Source: Ophiosphaerella korrae (lineage: Eukaryota > Ascomycota > Dothideomycetes > Pleosporales > Phaeosphaeriaceae). From it: 50,435 bases of DNA. Position 1 is the stretch's first letter; the number at the start of each line of letters is the position of its first letter. The notes under the pieces were generated by a model. It was given only the letters and a program-made list of their open reading frames with translations, had not been told where the DNA came from and ran no database searches. Made by a program: the position numbers and the translations under genes. Location: contig JALNQF010000305.1 of the NCBI GenBank assembly GCA_028456385.1, forward strand, positions 1 through 50,435, in the 5' to 3' direction. Of this stretch, positions 25,810 through 35,566 are shown piece after piece.

Positions 25810-26159
25810 TTCCTTAATACCAGCGTCAGGAAGGATGACCTCCGGAGCAGTGCGACGATGCTTCTCCCCGGTACTCAAGCCGGCATCGGGGAGGATCACT
25901 TCTGGAGCAGCGCGACGATCCTTTGACTCCGTAACCAAGCCAGCATCGGGTAGGATCAGCTCTGGTGCCGTACGTCGGACACTAGCACCATCAGCATTGG
26001 ATAGCATGAACTCTGAAGAGGCGCGAGTATTAATATTGTCTGTGGTCTGTAAGCGCATGTAAGAATACATGTGGTTTCTTGTAGCAAAATACCAATTGGA
26101 GAGGCAGTAGTGCTGCTCTGAAGTAGCCCTAATACCACAAACAGTATGTATGACTGCAT
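25786..26159 (-). CDS. RiPP precursor: secreted protein with three Kex2-flanked repeats
   Basis: Two exons on the minus strand: 26159-26093 and 26039-25786. The 53-nt intron has donor GTATTT, a CTTAC branch point and acceptor CACAG. The product is 106 aa. Residues 1-20 form a signal peptide (hydrophobic I-L-F-V-V-L-G-L-L, then S-S-T-T-A-S). After a leader come three units with an exact 20-residue period, each preceded by Arg-Arg (44-45, 64-65, 84-85): x-A-P-E-(L/V)-I-L-P-D-A-G plus a variable linker. The conserved part differs between repeats almost only at synonymous sites, so the peptide is under selection. This architecture is that of dikaritin-type fungal RiPP precursors and other Kex2-processed repeat proteins. 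The adjacent UstYa gene supports the RiPP reading. No core contains Tyr, Phe, Trp or Cys, unlike ustiloxin or phomopsin. The mature product is unknown. Confidence 0.85.
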
Positions 26160-26742
26160 CTTGCCGAATGTCTTAGGCGTGAACAAGAACCGACAAATGA
26201 AGGGTACAAAATCCAGAGGGTAGGTGCACACTATTGAATTTGGATGGTAGAGAAAAGAATTGAGATGATACAGTAGAGGAAGATTCGGGCCTATTTGTAG
26301 TGGTTCTTAATTTTTAGATTACGCCCATCGTTGCGCAACCAGATTAGCTTACCGGTTTTTGCCTGCCGCACGTAGTTGCCACCCTCGTAGGGACCAAAGT
26401 AATAAGTGATTGAGCGCCTGCTCTGCATGAAGCGCGATCAGGGCGGGGCAAACAGGCATCGTCCTGATCTTGAGGGTTCTTTGTGAGCGTCGAGAGGCTC
26501 GGCATGCAGCTGCGTAATGAATCACCAGCATTCAATGACAGAAAAGGAAGCTAATAAAGTGACAGTTGCCTTGGGTATGCTTCGTCGCCGGTTTCGATCA
26601 GTCGTGGTCAGTTTGCCGATCCTCCGCGGCACTCGATGGCCGGGGAATTTAAGTCATGATTCACCATTCAAAATCCATATTTCACCATCGTACTTTCCCT
26701 CCAAACTATCGAATAATTTTCTTGCTAATCATACCTCTTATC
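26160..26742. promoter_or_regulatory. Shared divergent promoter region of precursor and UstYa genes
   Basis: The 583 bp between the two start codons is the only upstream space for both the precursor (minus) and the oxidase (plus), so it probably holds a bidirectional promoter. An AATTTAAG TATA-like stretch sits near 26,646, about 95 bp before the oxidase ATG. No regulator-binding motif could be assigned. Short ORFs inside it look spurious. Confidence 0.5.
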
Positions 26743-27736
26743 ATGGAGAAAATTTACACGAAGGCTTCTATGGATTCCTCTACGGATTCCTCTGAGTCTT
26801 ATCAGCCCCTCTTGAACGACCTAAGTGCCAACCGCAGCAAACAATCACCGCGTTTTCGTCGATTCCAACTTGGTTTCAATATTCTCGGATCGATATACAT
26901 TCTCATCACACTGCCTCTGTTGGTATACCAGAGTATCTGGCGCATACCAAAGCCTTACTGTAATCTGCGATCTCGAAGCCATCTTGCGAAACGTCATCAT
27001 TCTAACAAACGCATAGCTCCTGCCAACAATGCCATCGCACACGAACTTCACCCACTCTTGTTCCATGAGTTTGATGAAAGATATTTCGGCAAGCCAGAAG
27101 ACATAGACACCCATTGGCACCATCTTTTACAACGTAGGTTATGCATGGAAGTTATAATCATGAAACGCTGCTAATCCAGGTAGCATCAAATATCAGAGCC
27201 AGCAAAGAGGATCTAATGCAAGCACATGCGGATTTCAGCGATGACCTGGTGGAACTCTCTGATGGGGGTCATCCCGCCGTTCTGGCTACATACCATGAGC
27301 TCCATTGCCTAGTGAGTGCTCGGCATTGCACCCATGTGTCATAACAGGGTCGCAGACTAATTAATGTCTTTTGCAGGACGGGCTCCGAAAGAACATGCAC
27401 AAGGATTATTATTTCCCAAATATGACTGAAGAGCAGGAGGCTTTCAACACCTACCATAAAGGTAGACCCCCAACCATTGAAACATGCGCAAAGCTAACTT
27501 CGGTTATAGTGCACTGCATCGAGTCGCTGCGACGCACGCTTATGTGCAAGGCAGATTCTTCTTTGTATGCAGGTTATTGGATTGCAGCAGACGGATCTTG
27601 GCCAAGTAAAGAGTTGAGGTCCAACTCCCAGCAGGTGTGCACTAATTGGGAGAAGCTGGACAAATGGGCTCGTGAACGCATGTTACCCAAAGGGGAGTAT
27701 TTCGTCAAGCCAGGGCCGTTTGACAACAAGAGCTAG
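26743..27736 (+). CDS. UstYa-family (DUF3328) oxidase
   Basis: Four exons: 26743-27133, 27184-27311, 27377-27461 and 27510-27736, giving 276 aa. Introns are 48-65 nt, with branch points CTAAT, CTAAT and GCTAAC. The protein has a cytosolic N-terminus, one membrane helix at about residues 44-63 (I-L-G-S-I-Y-I-L-I-T-L-P-L-L), then the family signatures: R-Y-F-G-K-P and D-T-H-W at about 113-125, a first H-E-L-H-C at 168-172, and a second H-K-V-H-C at 200-204 followed by I-E-S-L-R-R. UstYa proteins (ustiloxin UstYa/UstYb, phomopsin, cyclochlorotine clusters) perform oxidative cyclisation or hydroxylation of peptides using these two motifs. The third intron is a multiple of three, and reading through it would destroy the second motif. 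It is divergent from the precursor gene. The ATG at 26743 is preferred to the upstream 26656 start because it gives a normal short N-terminus. Confidence 0.93.
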
Positions 27737-28553
27737 GGTTGTTCGCCTTGTTCGCCTTGTTTGCCTACAGACCTGAATAGGGAAACGCCCTGTCGTGTAT
27801 TTAAATTTTCGCGCCACACACCATGCCCCCGATCTAAACCAATGTATTGACATATTGTTACCGTAGAAATTCACATATAACGATCAGCCCAGCTCTCTTA
27901 GATTCAGATGATTTCGCCTTATAATTTGCTACTCTATTGACTAGTAATCACTTAGTTGCTCTTAACTCCCTGCAAAAGGCAGCTATATAAGCGTATGCCT
28001 TTTTCTGCAGCCAAGAGGGCCGGGCTGATGAATTTCTCTGGTATCGAATAACGTTCCGCTATTCATCAAGCAGTGCCACTCAGCCGCATACTTGATTGAC
28101 GTGTTTTCCAAATTTTATATTACCTGCTGCACATATGTGATCTTCGGCTTCCGATGTCTGCCCTCTCACATGTGAGTTTCGGTCTCCGGTCTCTGCCTGT
28201 GGGGTGAGACAGTGGGGTGGGTGGGCGGCCAAGGTCTTCATGTCTTGGTCGTAATGCTGCACTGTGGCACAACGTTCATACAAGCGCTACATGGGGCTCA
28301 TACCTTCCACAAGTAGAATCTGCACGCACACTGATCTTTGGCTAATTTCTGGTCGCACAGATAACACGCATGGGAACAAATGTGCTTCTTTTGGGCGATT
28401 GGTCCGTTCTTCAGTTCGGGGAAGACTCATGTCGAGTTGTCTAAACCTTATGGAGATGATCTCCAGATCCTAGTAACTATCCCCGTTGCCAAGCTGCCCC
28501 TCACTTAATTTTCCTTGTAAACAGTACGTGACGACGCATTATTCGTAATTTCT
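27737..28553. other. Convergent intergenic region
   Basis: 817 bp between the 3' ends of the UstYa gene and the transporter gene. Only short ORFs without recognisable motifs are present. A GTTCGCCTT repeat occurs just after the UstYa stop. A (G/T)GGGGTG-rich patch lies near 28,200-28,230. No gene is called, and it probably contains both terminators. Confidence 0.5.
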
Positions 28554-30242
28554 CTACTCTCTATCGTCGTATCTCCTGAACACCAGCCAGAAGAGTACAG
28601 CACTGAGCCCCATTACGCCTGACAAGCAACTATACAATGTGACAAGCCACGGGTCTCGAGATGCTGGTCCTAGTGCTGTACAGAGTGCAGAGCCTAGCGC
28701 TACAGTCAGTTGATTCAGTGCCTGAATAACCGCCTTCATGTTTTGAGGAGATAGAGCATATGCGTATTCTGTCATTGAAACATATGCCAAAATCTCTCCA
28801 GCGCCTAGAAAAACATGAATCGGCGCCTGAAGCCAAACATTGACTTTATTAGGCCGTAAATGACCATTTTGATATGCTCCTGAACAGTCCAGAGGTCGAG
28901 AGTAGCAAGGTCCGCGGGAATAGATTAGTTTCTGCAAGCCAGCAGCGTATGCCATGGCCATTGCGGTAAGAACAAATCCTACCGTAATGCGCCGTATAGG
29001 ACCGAATGAAAGCCTGTAACGTCTGAGCAAGGCTTGTAAACTCTGGATGAGAGGACTCAGAACAACAACGGCAGCAACGTTAAGAAACACTATTGTGTCG
29101 TTGGAAACCCCAACTCGTTCCATCTGACCAGCTTGAGAGACGATGTTGCTGAAGAGCTGGTTGTAGCAGAGCCAAAAAACAACAAAAGCGATCATGACCT
29201 GGCATGCGTTTAAACCGCTGCGAAGCTCGTCTACAAAGACCGAGTCGCAATGGTGAGCTTGAACGGCAGCAGAAAGACGAAACCTATTCCGACAAGCGAT
29301 ATACACCACTCGCAGGGTTTCGGGAAGAACGTTCTTTTGAAGTCGGGGTCTGGTAAGACGCGAGCTCCATAAGAGTAGAGGTATGATACTGATAGCCAAA
29401 ATGCCAGTTGGCATCAAGTAAGCGGACCAAAAGCTGACACTCTCCATCATGGTTGTTCCTATAATTGAAAGAGAAGCCAGGTTAGTTGCCCAGAAATAAG
29501 TGTTGAAGACGAATTGAATGCTGATGCTGCGATCTTGTATCACGGATTTTCCCTTGGGGTTTTTCTGGACGATCATCCCATTATCTGGGATTTGATCACC
29601 AATGAAAACAAACATGACAGCAGACAATCCGCCCTGACCAAGGCCTACGAGCAACATAGAGGCTATCAAACCCCCAAGGCTAGCTCCATGCCGAAAGGAA
29701 GCTGGAATAGCTGTGACCACTAAAACAGTATATCCTAAGAGTAGAAGCCCGAGACTGAGTATCATCGTTCTGTATCGGCCAAGCCATCCGTCTGAAAGAA
29801 TTCCCAGTGGGAGTGGTGTGAGGAACACGAAAGCCGAGAAAATGCTCGTGATAGTCGTGGCTTTTGCTTGGCCTAAGCCTAGAGCACCAGGAAGTTGCGA
29901 GTTCCCGGGTGGGTTCTGGATATAGTTTTCTAGTCGAATTAGATGGTACGATATATCAAGCCTGTAAAACGTACGAAAAGTAGTTGATACGCCATATCTA
30001 GCAAACGCCGCTGCGGAGCCAATAAACACCAGCAGCCAGGCAGTAATGGGTATATTCGTCATGACATGAGGTAAATCTTTAATCTCGTCTTCTGTCGGTG
30101 GTCGTGGTATAAACTCATCCATCATTTGGTGGCATGTAGATGATGCTGAGGCATGGGAGAAATCTTGTTCAGAAGCTGCCTTCTCGCACATTTCTCCGTG
30201 AGGAGAAGACAGAGGAGCAGCGCAACTTTCCTCGTCTATCAT
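28554..30242 (-). CDS. POT/PTR2-family proton-coupled oligopeptide transporter
   Basis: Two exons: 30242-29975 and 29929-28554, giving 547 aa with about 12 membrane helices in the plasma or an internal membrane. Family signatures: Y-G-V-S-T-T-F joined by splicing to Q-N-Y-I-Q-N-P (about residues 83-96); G-A-L-G-L-G-Q; G-I-L-S-D-G-W-L-G-R-Y-R; G-L-G-Q-G-G; and toward the C-terminus W-L-C-Y-N-Q, G-P-C-Y and E-Y-A-Y. The 45-nt intron (donor GTACGT, branch ATCTAAT, acceptor CTAG) is in frame, so the unspliced frame is also open but carries 15 extra residues within a conserved block. PTR2 proteins usually import di- and tripeptides with protons. Its place between the UstYa and peptidase genes suggests a role in moving a RiPP product or fragment, which is inference. 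Confidence 0.92.
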   Translation of the reverse strand: MIDEESCAAPLSSPHGEMCEKAASEQDFSHASASSTCHQMMDEFIPRPPTEDEIKDLPHVMTNIPITAWLLVFIGSAAAFARYGVSTTFRTFYRLDISYHLIRLENYIQNPPGNSQLPGALGLGQAKATTITSIFSAFVFLTPLPLGILSDGWLGRYRTMILSLGLLLLGYTVLVVTAIPASFRHGASLGGLIASMLLVGLGQGGLSAVMFVFIGDQIPDNGMIVQKNPKGKSVIQDRSISIQFVFNTYFWATNLASLSIIGTTMMESVSFWSAYLMPTGILAISIIPLLLWSSRLTRPRLQKNVLPETLRVVYIACRNRFRLSAAVQAHHCDSVFVDELRSGLNACQVMIAFVVFWLCYNQLFSNIVSQAGQMERVGVSNDTIVFLNVAAVVVLSPLIQSLQALLRRYRLSFGPIRRITVGFVLTAMAMAYAAGLQKLIYSRGPCYSRPLDCSGAYQNGHLRPNKVNVWLQAPIHVFLGAGEILAYVSMTEYAYALSPQNMKAVIQALNQLTVALGSALCTALGPASRDPWLVTLYSCLSGVMGLSAVLFWLVFRRYDDRE

Positions 30243-31198
30243 GATTTTTATAACAAAGTAGGAATTGAACTGTAGTATGACCGAAAAACGTCTTGTTGCA
30301 GTTAAACGGTCACCTAACGTGAATTGTGGGTGGGAATAGCGGTATGATGGAGACTAAGAAAGCCCGTGATGGGCTTTTCAAGCATTCACTTGTTTATACC
30401 TAGCTTGGATTTCATTATTTGCACGGTTGGTTCGTCCATACCCGAGAAAAGAGACAGGTTACCCCGATGGTATCTCTCTGACGAATCGAGCGCGTTTGCG
30501 TCGAGTGGTGATGGTTCCTGATGAAGATGGTGTCACTAAGTTGCCTTTCCGGATTGTGCTCGATCATCACGCACATACATTGCGACGTTGATCGTCGACG
30601 TACGTGACATCACAAGTAATTGGCTGGATTTTGGTGCATGCAATGGAAAAATTATGCTGCTGCGCCGCTGGCCATTAACTGATGGGACAGCAGGACGTTG
30701 TACTCAGGGAATCTGTTACCGGCCAATCTGAGGGCACAGTCAGTTGTAGGCACGAATCATTCAATAAAGACAATGGGGCCGCAATGAAATAGAGTTCCAG
30801 ACGTCTGGTACAGTTCATTTATGGCTCATTTGCCAAGAGCATTCAGCGGGGCCAATGGCTGGGCATTGCGGCGTAAGGCTTGTAAGCCCGAAACGCCCCA
30901 TGGGCTATGGAAGCTCCCGTCTGCCTAGTTAGCGATGCGTATTGACTTCCCTGCAAGCTGTCTGCGTGACCACCTGCAAGGCGATATGGATGAAGGAACC
31001 GTTACTCTTCTGAAGAGGGTAAGCGCAATACGAAAAATGGCTAGCGCCATAATGGAGGTGAAGGCTGGGGCACTTGGCAGTTTGCCTTCTTACAGTCACG
31101 TGCCTGTTGCTCCGCCTCTGGGCGTCTATCTGTTCTGACAGCTAGCAGTTCCATTGTACGTCTCACGGACGGGCAGATATTAACTACCCCAAACAACC
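30243..31198. promoter_or_regulatory. Divergent intergenic region between transporter and peptidase genes
   Basis: 956 bp separate the two start codons, and the genes are transcribed away from each other, so the region should hold both promoters. A TTATAAAAA stretch lies just upstream of the transporter ATG on the minus strand. A palindromic GTCGACGTACGTGAC-like cluster is at about 30,593-30,608. A 67-codon ORF at 30935-31138 has no recognisable features and is not called. Confidence 0.45.
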
Positions 31199-32165
31199 AT
31201 GGCAATCGAAGGCAAAGCTCCGTTCGCTGTCGAGGGTATCGAGACCCCGTGCGAGACGTGGTACAAAGTCTTTGGTGACCTGAAAGATTCTACCAAAACA
31301 CCATTGATTGTTCTGCACGGAGGACCAGCAGCTGGTCATGAATACCTGCTCTCATTACACACTCTATCGGACCTGGTTATTTTTTACGACCAACTGGGCT
31401 GCGGTAATTCTACTCTGTTACCAGAGAAAGACGGAGACAAAGGATTCTGGGTCCCCGAACTGTTCTGCAAAGAGCTCAGCAATCTCATTGAACACCTCGG
31501 CTTAGTAGACCGCCCCCTGGACATCCTTGGACATTCATGGGGTGGTATGTTGGCGACTGAATGGGCATCTGAACCATCACGCGCAGGAAACCTACGGCGA
31601 CTGATACTATACGGCGTGCCCGCGAGTATGGAGGGCCATGTCCAAGGGTTAGTCAAGGTACGTGAAGGCCTTCCTCAAGATGCGCAAGAAGCCTTGCGGC
31701 ATGCACTGGAGAGTAAAGAATACACCAGCCCTGAGTACCAGAACGCCATGCTTGTCTTCGCCCAGAACCACTTAAGTCTTAGCAAGCCGTTTCCGATCGA
31801 GGAGATAGCCCCAGCACTGTCTCGAATGGCTACATCTGAGATGCACCGCACTATGTGAGTGTTCGAGATATTGAGAAAAGTTATATGAATCAGATTTTAA
31901 GTATAGTATCAGGTTCGGCCCCTCGACGCTCGATCCGTCAGGCTCGCTAGAGAACTGGACAATTATACCTCGCCTTCACCAGATCAATGCATCGACACTT
32001 CTAATAAGAGGATCAGAAGAGTATGTGCAAGAAGCCGCAATCCAGCCTTTCTTTGATCGTATACCCAAGATTAAATGGGTCACGTTTCAAAACGCCGCAC
32101 ACTTTTCCCATGTCGAACAGAAGGAAAAGTTCTTCAGTCAGGTCAAATATTTCCTCGAAACGTAA
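31199..32165 (+). CDS. Proline-iminopeptidase-like alpha/beta hydrolase (peptidase family S33)
   Basis: Two exons, 31199-31854 and 31913-32165, with a 58-nt intron (GTGAGT...ATCAG), giving 302 aa, a normal length for the family. H-G-G-P-A-A-G-H-E at 40-48 is the oxyanion-hole loop. G-H-S-W-G-G at 111-116 is the nucleophile elbow with Ser113. The catalytic His lies in A-A-H-F-S-H near the C-terminus. Where relatives have G-E-Y-D-E the protein reads G-S-E-E-Y, so the usual catalytic Asp appears to be Glu. Family members remove N-terminal proline or other residues from peptides, or hydrolyse L-amino-acid amides. No signal peptide is seen, so it is probably cytosolic. The neighbouring precursor has Pro at the third position of each released unit, which makes a trimming role plausible but unproven. 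Confidence 0.9.
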
Positions 32166-33015
32166 TGCGTCTGTCCACCTATCTATGTGGAGAATATCTG
32201 CGTCAGTATGCAGATTGTTTCGATGGTGTCTTCTAGGTTTCTATACAATAGTTGCAGGCATTGCGTTACACTATAAATGAAACACAGGTTCCAACGCACC
32301 CACGTCAAAATCCCGTATCCAACGTTCCAGCTCACGTGGGGATTACAGTTCTTACGAGACGTCGCAAGACTATGAGCGTGATGTACAACAGCAAGAGTGC
32401 ATAGACGGCTTGGTAACTCCAGTCGTCATATAATAGAAAATGCAGCGAATACGGCTGGAAGGAAGCCCGATGATAATCTTCTACCCATAGAGAAGTTGCA
32501 GAGGGGCGTAGTATGCTGACCACCATGACCCTCGCTTCTTGTGCGCACACCTTCCAAAAAGGGTGGTAAGCAGGGCTCGTTATCTCCACCAGTCAAGTTG
32601 TCAACAACCCATCACTCACCATGCATAGCCGGGGGTTAGATCCCGCTCCTCTCTCCGACAGCGCGGGTCAACTGAATCCGTGCCAAATCCGTGCCGGATT
32701 CTCGCGGGCGAATTAGAACAGGCGCTCCATTCCTCCAAATTGCGGCCTGCAGCGCATGTAACAAACAAGTACTGCGTTTGCCTTCTGTCTGACCTGACTT
32801 CTGAGTTGAGCGACTGAAAAAGGGGCCCCGCATCTGCGAACCTCTGATCTGCCCGCCACATCCATTCTTTCCACACTATATCACCTGTAGCGTGATGCGC
32901 TTAGGTTGGCGCAGATTTCACTCACCCTCTCGTGCTGATTACGAGCCGTGCCCAAGGCACGCATTTTCAGTCTAGGCTGCAAACCACTTCACCAAACCTT
33001 CGCTTTGCTTACAAT
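32166..33015. other. Intergenic region upstream of the SAT4-type gene
   Basis: 850 bp with only short, unsupported ORFs on both strands. Base composition is that of the island. It should contain the peptidase terminator and the promoter of the gene starting at 33016. No other element was recognised. Confidence 0.45.
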
Positions 33016-34373
33016 ATGGACGTCGTAACACTCAATATCGAGCCTGGACATCTATGGTCCGCTGGCATCATATGGCCCATCGTCTGCACTGTTGTTGTCG
33101 GCGCCCGCTTTGCGACTAGACGAGCTTACAGCCGACTTGGTTGGGACGACTGGCTTTCACTACCGGCTTTAGTGAGGCACAGGCCGAACATACTAACACA
33201 TATCGTGCTGACACAATTGCGTCGTAGATTTGTCTGTACGGTCTATCAGCCACTGTCATCTATGGAGTCGCGACAAAGTCTTTGGGTTATCCGGACGAGA
33301 ATTACAACTTCAATTACGTCGAGTATCAGAGCCGCACGCTAACCATCAATCGAAAGGTAAATACCCAAAGGCTCTGGCTACTTATAGAGGCTAACTGCAT
33401 TACTAGATCTATTGGTCTAGCGGGGTCGTTCTTGCCACAACCCTTGGGTTCATCAAGCTCAGCTGTCTTGCGTTCTATCATAGAGCCTTCAGAACGGGTG
33501 TCCACAGAGTAGCAGAGGCCATCTTATGGTCGCTCATGGTAATCACGGTCATATGGGGCATCTCCTTCACCGTGGCGAACCTCTTATTCTGCGGAAATCT
33601 GTCACATCTGGAGTGGTTGTGGAGCCGAGGTGGCGACTACCTCAAATGCACAACTGACACGTACATGCTGCAACAGTCATTTGCTATATCAGACGTGGTG
33701 ACTGATGCGCTTATCGTGTTGTATCCTTTGCCTTTTGTAGGCATCCCCGCCTCCAATCCATACTATTACTGCTGACTTGAAGTATAGGTCGCGCGATTGC
33801 AAATAAGCCTCACTCGGAAGGTCGCCATAGCGTTCGTCTTCCTACTCGGTTCAGCGTAAGCTCCCCAATACTTCATGGAAAACTCTCGCTGACATTCCAA
33901 GTACTATTGCGATGTCTGCTGTGCGACTGGAGGTTCTGCTACAAGCGGTGAAGGTTACCAAAGAATTGGGTGAGCATTAAGCCTGTTTGTACTGTCTCAT
34001 ACATTTGCTAATGCTTCAATAGTTGTGGGCAATCCAGACGTCGGACCAGGAAGTACGTATCGCAATAGTTTCTGGTGATGCATATTCCAGGTGTTAATAT
34101 ATCTTCACAGATATTCTGACAGCCACTACATACTTCATGATTATGGAGGCCGGGTTCGGGCTTTGCGCCATATGTCTCCCCACACTGTCGAGCAGTACGA
34201 AAATTCCCGGCGTGCAAACTTTCTTCCAAAACGTATCGAAGATCTTCTCCGTCCGCAGTAACTCAAGTGCCACCTCAGGGGGGTCACGGGATAAAAACCA
34301 CGCAGTACGAGAGAAGCCATCCCGAAGCTTGGAACGTGCACATTCGAATGAGATTGAAGTACAAACTGCGTGA
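33016..34373 (+). CDS. SAT4-type fungal rhodopsin-like seven-helix membrane protein
   Basis: Seven exons: 33016-33171, 33228-33356, 33407-33736, 33788-33855, 33902-33969, 34023-34052 and 34111-34373, giving 347 aa with introns of 46-58 nt. Hallmarks in order: V-V-V-G-A-R-F-A-T-R-R and G-W-D-D-W-L in the first helix and loop; a Tyr-rich loop after G-Y-P; K-L-S-C-L-A-F-Y-H-R; a Cys-containing loop ending Y-L-K-C-T-T-D; S-D-V-V-T-D-A-L-I-V-L-Y-P-L-P; R-L-Q-I-S-L-T-R-K-V-A; and a last helix with M-E-A-G-F-G-L-C-A-I-C-L-P. The tail is hydrophilic and Ser-rich. The biochemical role of this large fungal family is poorly known. It is next to the putative RiPP genes, but membership of the pathway is not shown. 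The first introns have textbook branch points (ACTAAC, GCTAAC). Confidence 0.9.
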
Positions 34374-35566
34374 ATACTTGCTATATAATTAGACACATCA
34401 ACTAGGATGAACATACCTTACTCGCTGCTCAACTCTTTGAGGTTATTAATGGAGAGTTAAATATCGTGTTTTTCGCAATGTCAAATTCAAGCATTTCCAT
34501 GTCATTTCTTCAACACTTTCATAAATCTACAACAGCGCTTGTACTACCAGAGTAATATTAGCGGGCGTTGTGGTATGCAAAGTCGATACACAACCATGGA
34601 ACGGACCGTAGATTTCCAGGAGATCTCCTCCACATTACCTTGCGAAAAGCGCCCGTGATCGGTGCAGATTTGCACCTCCTTGATACCCCCTGTATCAGGA
34701 TCCACAGTAGGGTGATGAAACAACACCTGTCTTCAGCCTCGTCGAGGCACGCTAGAACCTTCCAGGGGAATTTTCGCCTGGTCACTCAAATCTCACGTGC
34801 GGTTCTCTATATATTACTAGTCGACATCCTGACGTATCACGCTTCTATAGCCAGCCCAGACAAAATCTCACAGCTTGTTAGGGACGGACTCGAAGCGACA
34901 CACCGAGTTCAAAGGCATTCAAACTAGTCACACGCAGCCAGCAGCTCGTCTACGCCTCTCCAATCGCGAAATATGGACACTCGATGGGATTTTTGGACAA
35001 GGAAGAGGGGGAGTGGTTCTTTTCCAATGGCAAAGCGAAGGCAGTCATGTCGGCCGCCGAGGAGCTGTGTAGAGGATGTAATTCGACACTGGGGTTGGAA
35101 GAAATACAATGTCGAGCATCTGGCATTCCGTTGCGAACCCTACGCCTATAATAGTTACTATAAGTTTGTACTAATTTTATAGATCTTCTAGAAATCCGCA
35201 TTCTGTATTGGATAGACACTCTCAGTAGTTCCTACATATGCACGCCGGTAGAGCCTGGCGTTGGATTTTGTGTGGCTAGAGGGGTCCGGGGTAAGTTATT
35301 GAAGGGCCGGGCCGGGCGTGGGCTTATGTGCTTGTCGCCGCGAAAGCGATCTGGCACTCACGGCGCTTTTCTGAAGCGAATTTGGAGAGATAAGGAGATG
35401 ATTGCCGTACAACAAGGGCATCGAGCAGCTCTCCCTTGAGAAATTGTTGTCATGAATCCTTGATGTCGACAATGGCGTCCTTGCTACTCTCCTAGGCCGC
35501 ATCTGCGTCGCTGACCGCCAGCGTGCCCATCTTCGCTAGCCCACTTTGCCTCCCTTCGCCCATCTG
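34374..35566. other. Intergenic stretch with one coding-like fragment
   Basis: No intact gene. Plus-strand 34,914-35,153 is an open frame ending in TAA, with a protein-like composition (S-P-I-A-K-Y-G-H-S-M-G-F and E-W-F-F-S-N-G-K-A-K-A-V-M). It could be a last exon or a remnant, but no family was recognised and no convincing upstream exon was found. ORFs on both strands of 34,544-34,927 overlap and look spurious. A GGGCCGGGCCGGGCG patch lies near 35,305. Confidence 0.35.

Noticed and set aside
25835..26062. Plus-strand ORF with repeated S-G-A-V-R-R units
   Set aside because: It is the complement of the precursor repeats. The minus strand has the signal peptide, the intron and the selection pattern.
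25786..26159. Precursor as an alpha-pheromone gene
   Set aside because: Alpha-pheromone repeats of ascomycetes contain Trp and usually Cys or Gln-Pro motifs. None is present, and a UstYa gene is adjacent.
31384..31656. A 90-codon minus-strand ORF
   Set aside because: It is a shadow of the peptidase coding region.
33016..34373. The membrane protein as a RiPP cluster transporter
   Set aside because: Its motifs are those of the SAT4 rhodopsin-like family, not of a transporter, so it is listed as a neighbour only.
34544..34927. Overlapping ORFs on both strands
   Set aside because: Neither strand shows a recognisable family or a consistent exon structure.
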